Below the pieces are notes generated by a model that was given only the letters and a program-made list of their open reading frames with translations, was not told the DNA's origin and did no database searches. A stretch of DNA of 52,453 nt from an uncultured Clostridia bacterium (lineage in GTDB: Bacteria > Bacillota > Clostridia > TANB77 > CAG-508), in assembly GCA_934167755.1 (NCBI GenBank), contig CAKPLT010000013.1, positions 1-52,453 on the forward strand. The letters run 5' to 3'. The position numbers and the translations under genes were made by a program. Position 1 is the first letter of the stretch. Each line of letters begins with the position of its first letter. This document shows, piece by piece, positions 50,201 through 52,453 of this stretch.

Positions 50201-51848
50201 AATAGAAGATAGAAAACAGAAGAACTATAAAAATAAAGGAGAGCAATTAACAAATATTTTGGAATATATTTGTAATATTGCAAACCAAGAAAAAATTAGT
50301 ACAAGTAATTTATGGTTAGAAAACATTCCGAAAGATATATATGTTGATGAATTAAGAAAAAAATATAAAGAAAAAAAATCAGATGAAATAAATATTATAA
50401 TTGGAGAATATGATGACCCTGCTAATCAAAAACAAGGATTGGTTAAGATAAATCTTTCTAAAAATGACAATATAATAGTTCTTGGAAATGCAAAGAGCGG
50501 TAAAGAAACATTGCTAAGTACATTTGTATATGATTTGATGAATACATATTCAACAGAACAAGCACAAGTATATATATTAGACTTTGGCTCAGAAGCTTTA
50601 AAAATTTTCAAAAAGAGTCCTCATGTTGGTGATATTATTTTTATGGGACAAGATGAAAAACTTGTAACATTTTTTGATATGATACAAAGAATGGTTATAG
50701 AAAGAAAACAAATTTTGTCTAATTATAATGGAGATTATAATTTTTATATTCAATCAGGAAATGTTATGCCAGTTATTTCAGTAATTATAAATAATTATGA
50801 GGCATTTAATGAGAATTACGAAGACAAATTTGATGATATATTTTTAACATTAACAAGAGATGGAGCTAAATGTGGAATTATATTTTTGGTTACTGCAAGT
50901 TCTACAAGTTGTATGAGATATAGATTATCAGCGAATTTTAATAAAAAAATTGGACTAATGCTTAATGATGAAAATGATTATTATAGTATTTTTGACAATG
51001 TACAAAATAAAAGACCTACTCATATATTTGGGAGAGGACTAATATCAATTGAAAATAATATTTTTGAATTTCAAACTGCCAAAATATGTGAGCATTTAAA
51101 CTACAATGAACATATTGAAAAGACTATAGATAAGTTAAAAGAAACGAACAAAAATGAAGCAGTTCCAGTACCAACATTACCAAATAAAATTGAGGTAAGT
51201 GATATAAAGAATTATTTAAACGGGTTGGAAAAAGTACCAATAGGTTTATTAAAAAAGAATATGGATGTATACTATTATAATTTTATAAAAAATTTTACAA
51301 CTGTAATATCTGCAAAAAATATGGCTGATGCAATTGAGTTTTCAAGATATGTTTTTGAAGAAATAAATGATTTGAAAAATGTAAAAGTTAATATTTTAGA
51401 CGCAGAAGAAGCAAAAACAAATAAAAAGAAGGCATATAATGATTTTATAAAATCAATAAAAAGAGATATGAAACAAGAAAACGATACACATATAATTTGT
51501 GTAATTATTGGAATTGATAAGTTTACTAGTGAAGAAATAATTGATGAATATGAATTTAGTGAATTTTTGGCTAAAGTAAAGAACAAAGGAAAACATAGTT
51601 TTATAATAATTGAGAATCCAGATAGATTAGAAGAACACACATATGATGCTTGGTATTCTAATTTCATAAGTGAAGATTGTGGAATTTGGATCGGAAATGG
51701 AATAGAAAATCAAACATTAATTAATAAAAACTTTTCTATGGAAGATCTTGAAAATAATTGTGGAAATAGTTTTGGATATGTTATTGATGAGGGGATACCT
51801 ACTTTAGTTAAGTTTATTGGAATTGAGGAGGAGAATGAAGATGAATAA
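47262..51848 (+). CDS. essC: EssC-type ATPase of the type VIIb secretion system
   Basis: 1528 residues from ATG 47262 behind AAGGAGAG (47249-47256). An FHA-like domain at about 105-200 (GTEHNNAIIYKNPFVSKLHA, FGAFVNS); two membrane helices at about 277-333 (MFLILGSSIAMGIVMLASF, FVTAIAMLVAILIFPIL); then FtsK/SpoIIIE modules. The first has a full Walker A (GSTGSGKS, about 730) and Walker B FIICDEFAEL. The second is degenerate (GNAKSGKE, about 1075, Glu in place of Thr/Ser), and the third is strongly eroded. EssC powers export of WXG100 proteins. It overlaps the YukD-like gene by 8 nt. Confidence 0.93.
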   Translation: MRIALIGKKYILKDTLPKNIMDKYWICDKTKDINEEKLIQICQNNGNYELINNEYSKIIAYKYLEEINKDFSLSQFVENNMQNVILKENCMYPIKFYNSKEIYILYCLPDYEDSFIHFDIKNTETITIGTEHNNAIIYKNPFVSKLHAKIYKENGHWRLKNYDSNFGAFVNSFPVYNNIKNIFNGDIIFIMGLEIVIIKNTIYINNPQDNVNFNKEYFESSRIEIILKNIGNTEPREYQNIQQKNYFFRSPRMIPPIKVEEIKIDEPPELLDAQQRPMFLILGSSIAMGIVMLASFTATIQGISSGTSTMLETIMGFVTAIAMLVAILIFPILDAKWDKKSNKKYEQKRQKRYKQYLERKNDVIKELKIKQRKILYENYLNVNECVQVISKRDPRLWERNIEDDDFLSIRIGLGQVPLKVNITYPQEKFAMVDDNLVEALNNIINNAKNIENCPVTISLVKNVISAIVSTNMEFTRKYIKNIILQLVTFQSYEDLKLVFFLDEKNSKDWEYVKMLPHIWDSSKQIRFFANNYNDMNEIATYLMEKLTNRLEIENEKEDYKGASPYYLIITDNYKLINNLGFISELLKKKENIGFSLLCITNDIYSVPSNCKTFIDIRENPNGLLYEKCYDEIHQTEIKIEPLYTIFFEKIAQELSNIPIKEKRGTTSLPDNYSFLEMYGVGNIEQLNILKRWKENDSTLSLKAPIGTDSSGIIIYLDAHEKFHGPHGLIAGSTGSGKSEFIITYILSLAINYHPDDVSFLLIDYKGGGLAGAFQKNNIKLPHLVGTITNIEKHDLERSLTSIQSELRRREVVFNKAREITNEGTIDIYKYQKLYHDGKVEQPVSHLFIICDEFAELKQQQPEFMDELVSVSRIGRSLGVHLILATQKPSGIVDDQIRGNSKFGICLKVQDTLDSQDVILRPDAAYLKNPGQFYLKVGHNEYFTLGKSGWAGASYIQSEVPIKNADNSVDFISNIGLTIKKIEDRKQKNYKNKGEQLTNILEYICNIANQEKISTSNLWLENIPKDIYVDELRKKYKEKKSDEINIIIGEYDDPANQKQGLVKINLSKNDNIIVLGNAKSGKETLLSTFVYDLMNTYSTEQAQVYILDFGSEALKIFKKSPHVGDIIFMGQDEKLVTFFDMIQRMVIERKQILSNYNGDYNFYIQSGNVMPVISVIINNYEAFNENYEDKFDDIFLTLTRDGAKCGIIFLVTASSTSCMRYRLSANFNKKIGLMLNDENDYYSIFDNVQNKRPTHIFGRGLISIENNIFEFQTAKICEHLNYNEHIEKTIDKLKETNKNEAVPVPTLPNKIEVSDIKNYLNGLEKVPIGLLKKNMDVYYYNFIKNFTTVISAKNMADAIEFSRYVFEEINDLKNVKVNILDAEEAKTNKKKAYNDFIKSIKRDMKQENDTHIICVIIGIDKFTSEEIIDEYEFSEFLAKVKNKGKHSFIIIENPDRLEEHTYDAWYSNFISEDCGIWIGNGIENQTLINKNFSMEDLENNCGNSFGYVIDEGIPTLVKFIGIEEENEDE

Positions 51849-52092
51849 AATTTTGGTAAAAGTCTTTTTTCCACGAATTGATAAATGGTATGAAATTTGG
51901 ATTCCTACTGAAGAAAAAATATCTAATATTATTAAATTACTATGTGATGGCGTAAATGAACTAAATGATAATGTTATTAATTCTAAAGATATGTTTGTGT
52001 TGTATAATAGAAAAACAGGAAGATATTATGATTTCAATGTTATTGTGAAAGAAACTGATATAAAGAATGGAACAGAACTTATATTAGTATAG
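51841..52092 (+). CDS. YukD/EsaB-like ubiquitin-fold protein
   Basis: 83 residues from ATG 51841 (AGGAGGAG at 51826-51833), overlapping essC by 8 nt. Beta-grasp pattern: ILVKVFFPRIDKWYEIWIP, a helix IIKLLCDGVNEL, then FVLYNRKTGRYYDFNV and a final GTELILV. In T7SSb loci YukD/EsaB is a small cytosolic component required for full secretion. The remaining parts (EssA, EssB, EsaA) are not in the window, and an insertion sequence follows immediately. Confidence 0.82.
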   Translation: MNKILVKVFFPRIDKWYEIWIPTEEKISNIIKLLCDGVNELNDNVINSKDMFVLYNRKTGRYYDFNVIVKETDIKNGTELILV

Positions 52093-52143
52093 ACCAAAAA
52101 TGAAAAATTAAAGAAAAGTTTTGGCTAATGTCAAAAGAAATTA

Positions 52144-52453
52144 GGGCTCTATGTCAATAGTTGGGGTGGAAAACTTAAAAAGTTTTCTGCCTCAGCTTTT
52201 TTAGTACAATTTAATGTTTAAACTAAGAAATACCTAAAAATATGTAATTATTTGCTCGGTTAATAAACCAATCTAAATAATTGGTAAAAACTGTTAATCT
52301 GTTATGGTTGAATTAATTTAATAATATTATTCGTGCTTTAAAGTTATCAAACTTAGTCATACTAAAAGTTACACGCCTTATTTTATCTAAAGCATTACAA
52401 GCATATCTGACCCAGTGAAAGTGATCAGCAACTATCTTAGCTTTACGAAAGTA
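52144..52453 (-). mobile_element. Right end of a decayed ISL3-family insertion sequence (runs off window)
   Basis: The end GGGCTCTATGTCAATAGTTG (from 52144) resembles ISL3-family terminal repeats. A hairpin (GTGGAAAACTT / AAGTTTTCTGCC, with a T-tract to 52202) lies just inside, then the truncated transposase. It inserted or decayed directly behind the YukD-like gene. Confidence 0.75.
52313..52453 (-). pseudogene. ISL3-family transposase fragment
   Basis: Reading leftward from the window edge: YFRKAKIVADHFHWVRYACN, then ALDKIRRV, the ISL3 block around a catalytic Asp, followed by FSMTKFDNFKARIILLN and a stop at 52313-52315. Full ISL3 transposases continue well over 100 residues past VADHFH, but only about 170 bp separate this stop from the element end, so the C-terminus is deleted. 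The 5' part is outside the window. Confidence 0.8.

Overview
The window comes from an AT-rich, Gram-positive, endospore-forming member of the Clostridia. The evidence is a complete spoIIIAA-AH operon, dipicolinate synthase subunit B, whiA, strong AGGAGG ribosome binding sites, sigma-A promoters and U-tract terminators. Family names below rest on motifs read by eye; no database search was run.

Layout. (1) Positions 1-5704 hold a macrodomain / class-M sirtuin (SirTM) / DUF1848 locus. It is split by a compact 3.3-kb element that encodes a large serine recombinase. The element appears to bring its own replacement 3' half for the macrodomain gene, while the original 3' half survives just before SirTM. 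(2) Positions 5705-8326 hold a second serine-recombinase gene with a 37-aa companion, abutting a fragment of an ABC-transporter ATPase. (3) Positions 8327-11164 hold a NUDIX hydrolase, a radical SAM/SPASM enzyme, a 34-aa Lys/Asn-rich peptide ending in CRMCG, and two unrecognised proteins: a possible peptide-modification cluster. It separates the ATPase fragment from a NitT/TauT-type permease and binding protein (11295-13185). (4) Positions 13312-18052 hold hisS, a hemolysin III homologue, spoVFB, a YcxB-like protein and a Xer recombinase. (5) Positions 18212-19986 hold two paralogous zeta-toxin-like kinases flanking a 44-aa ORF. (6) Positions 20211-31997 hold cell-envelope functions: a MecA-like class B PBP, a YiiX-like hydrolase, dgt, YihY, a polysaccharide deacetylase, a 1292-aa SGNH/C39/lysozyme/NlpC-P60 protein and its partner. 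(7) Positions 32046-36197 hold a Mn2+ riboswitch with mntP, an Mrr-nuclease/STAND-NTPase candidate defence protein, and yebC. (8) Positions 36304-41467 hold spoIIIA. (9) Positions 41583-46153 hold rubrerythrin, a candidate type I toxin with convergent antisense RNA, prmC-whiA-hemW and a membrane protein. (10) Positions 46212-52453 hold part of a type VIIb secretion locus (two WXG100-like proteins, EssC, YukD/EsaB-like) that runs into a decayed ISL3-family element.

Two families of short GC-rich palindromic repeats are scattered through the AT-rich background. One is built on TTACCAGTRGGGACACTC...GGTAA (16281-16488, 20078-20145, 41479-41507). The other is built on ATGTACCCGGTCCCAAATTT (15607, 36354-36429, 40099-40161), and one of its copies lies in frame inside spoIIIAA.

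The strongest candidates for undescribed biology are the gene-restoring recombinase element in the macrodomain gene, the radical SAM/CRMCG-peptide cluster, the kinase/micro-ORF/kinase array, and the Mrr-STAND protein.
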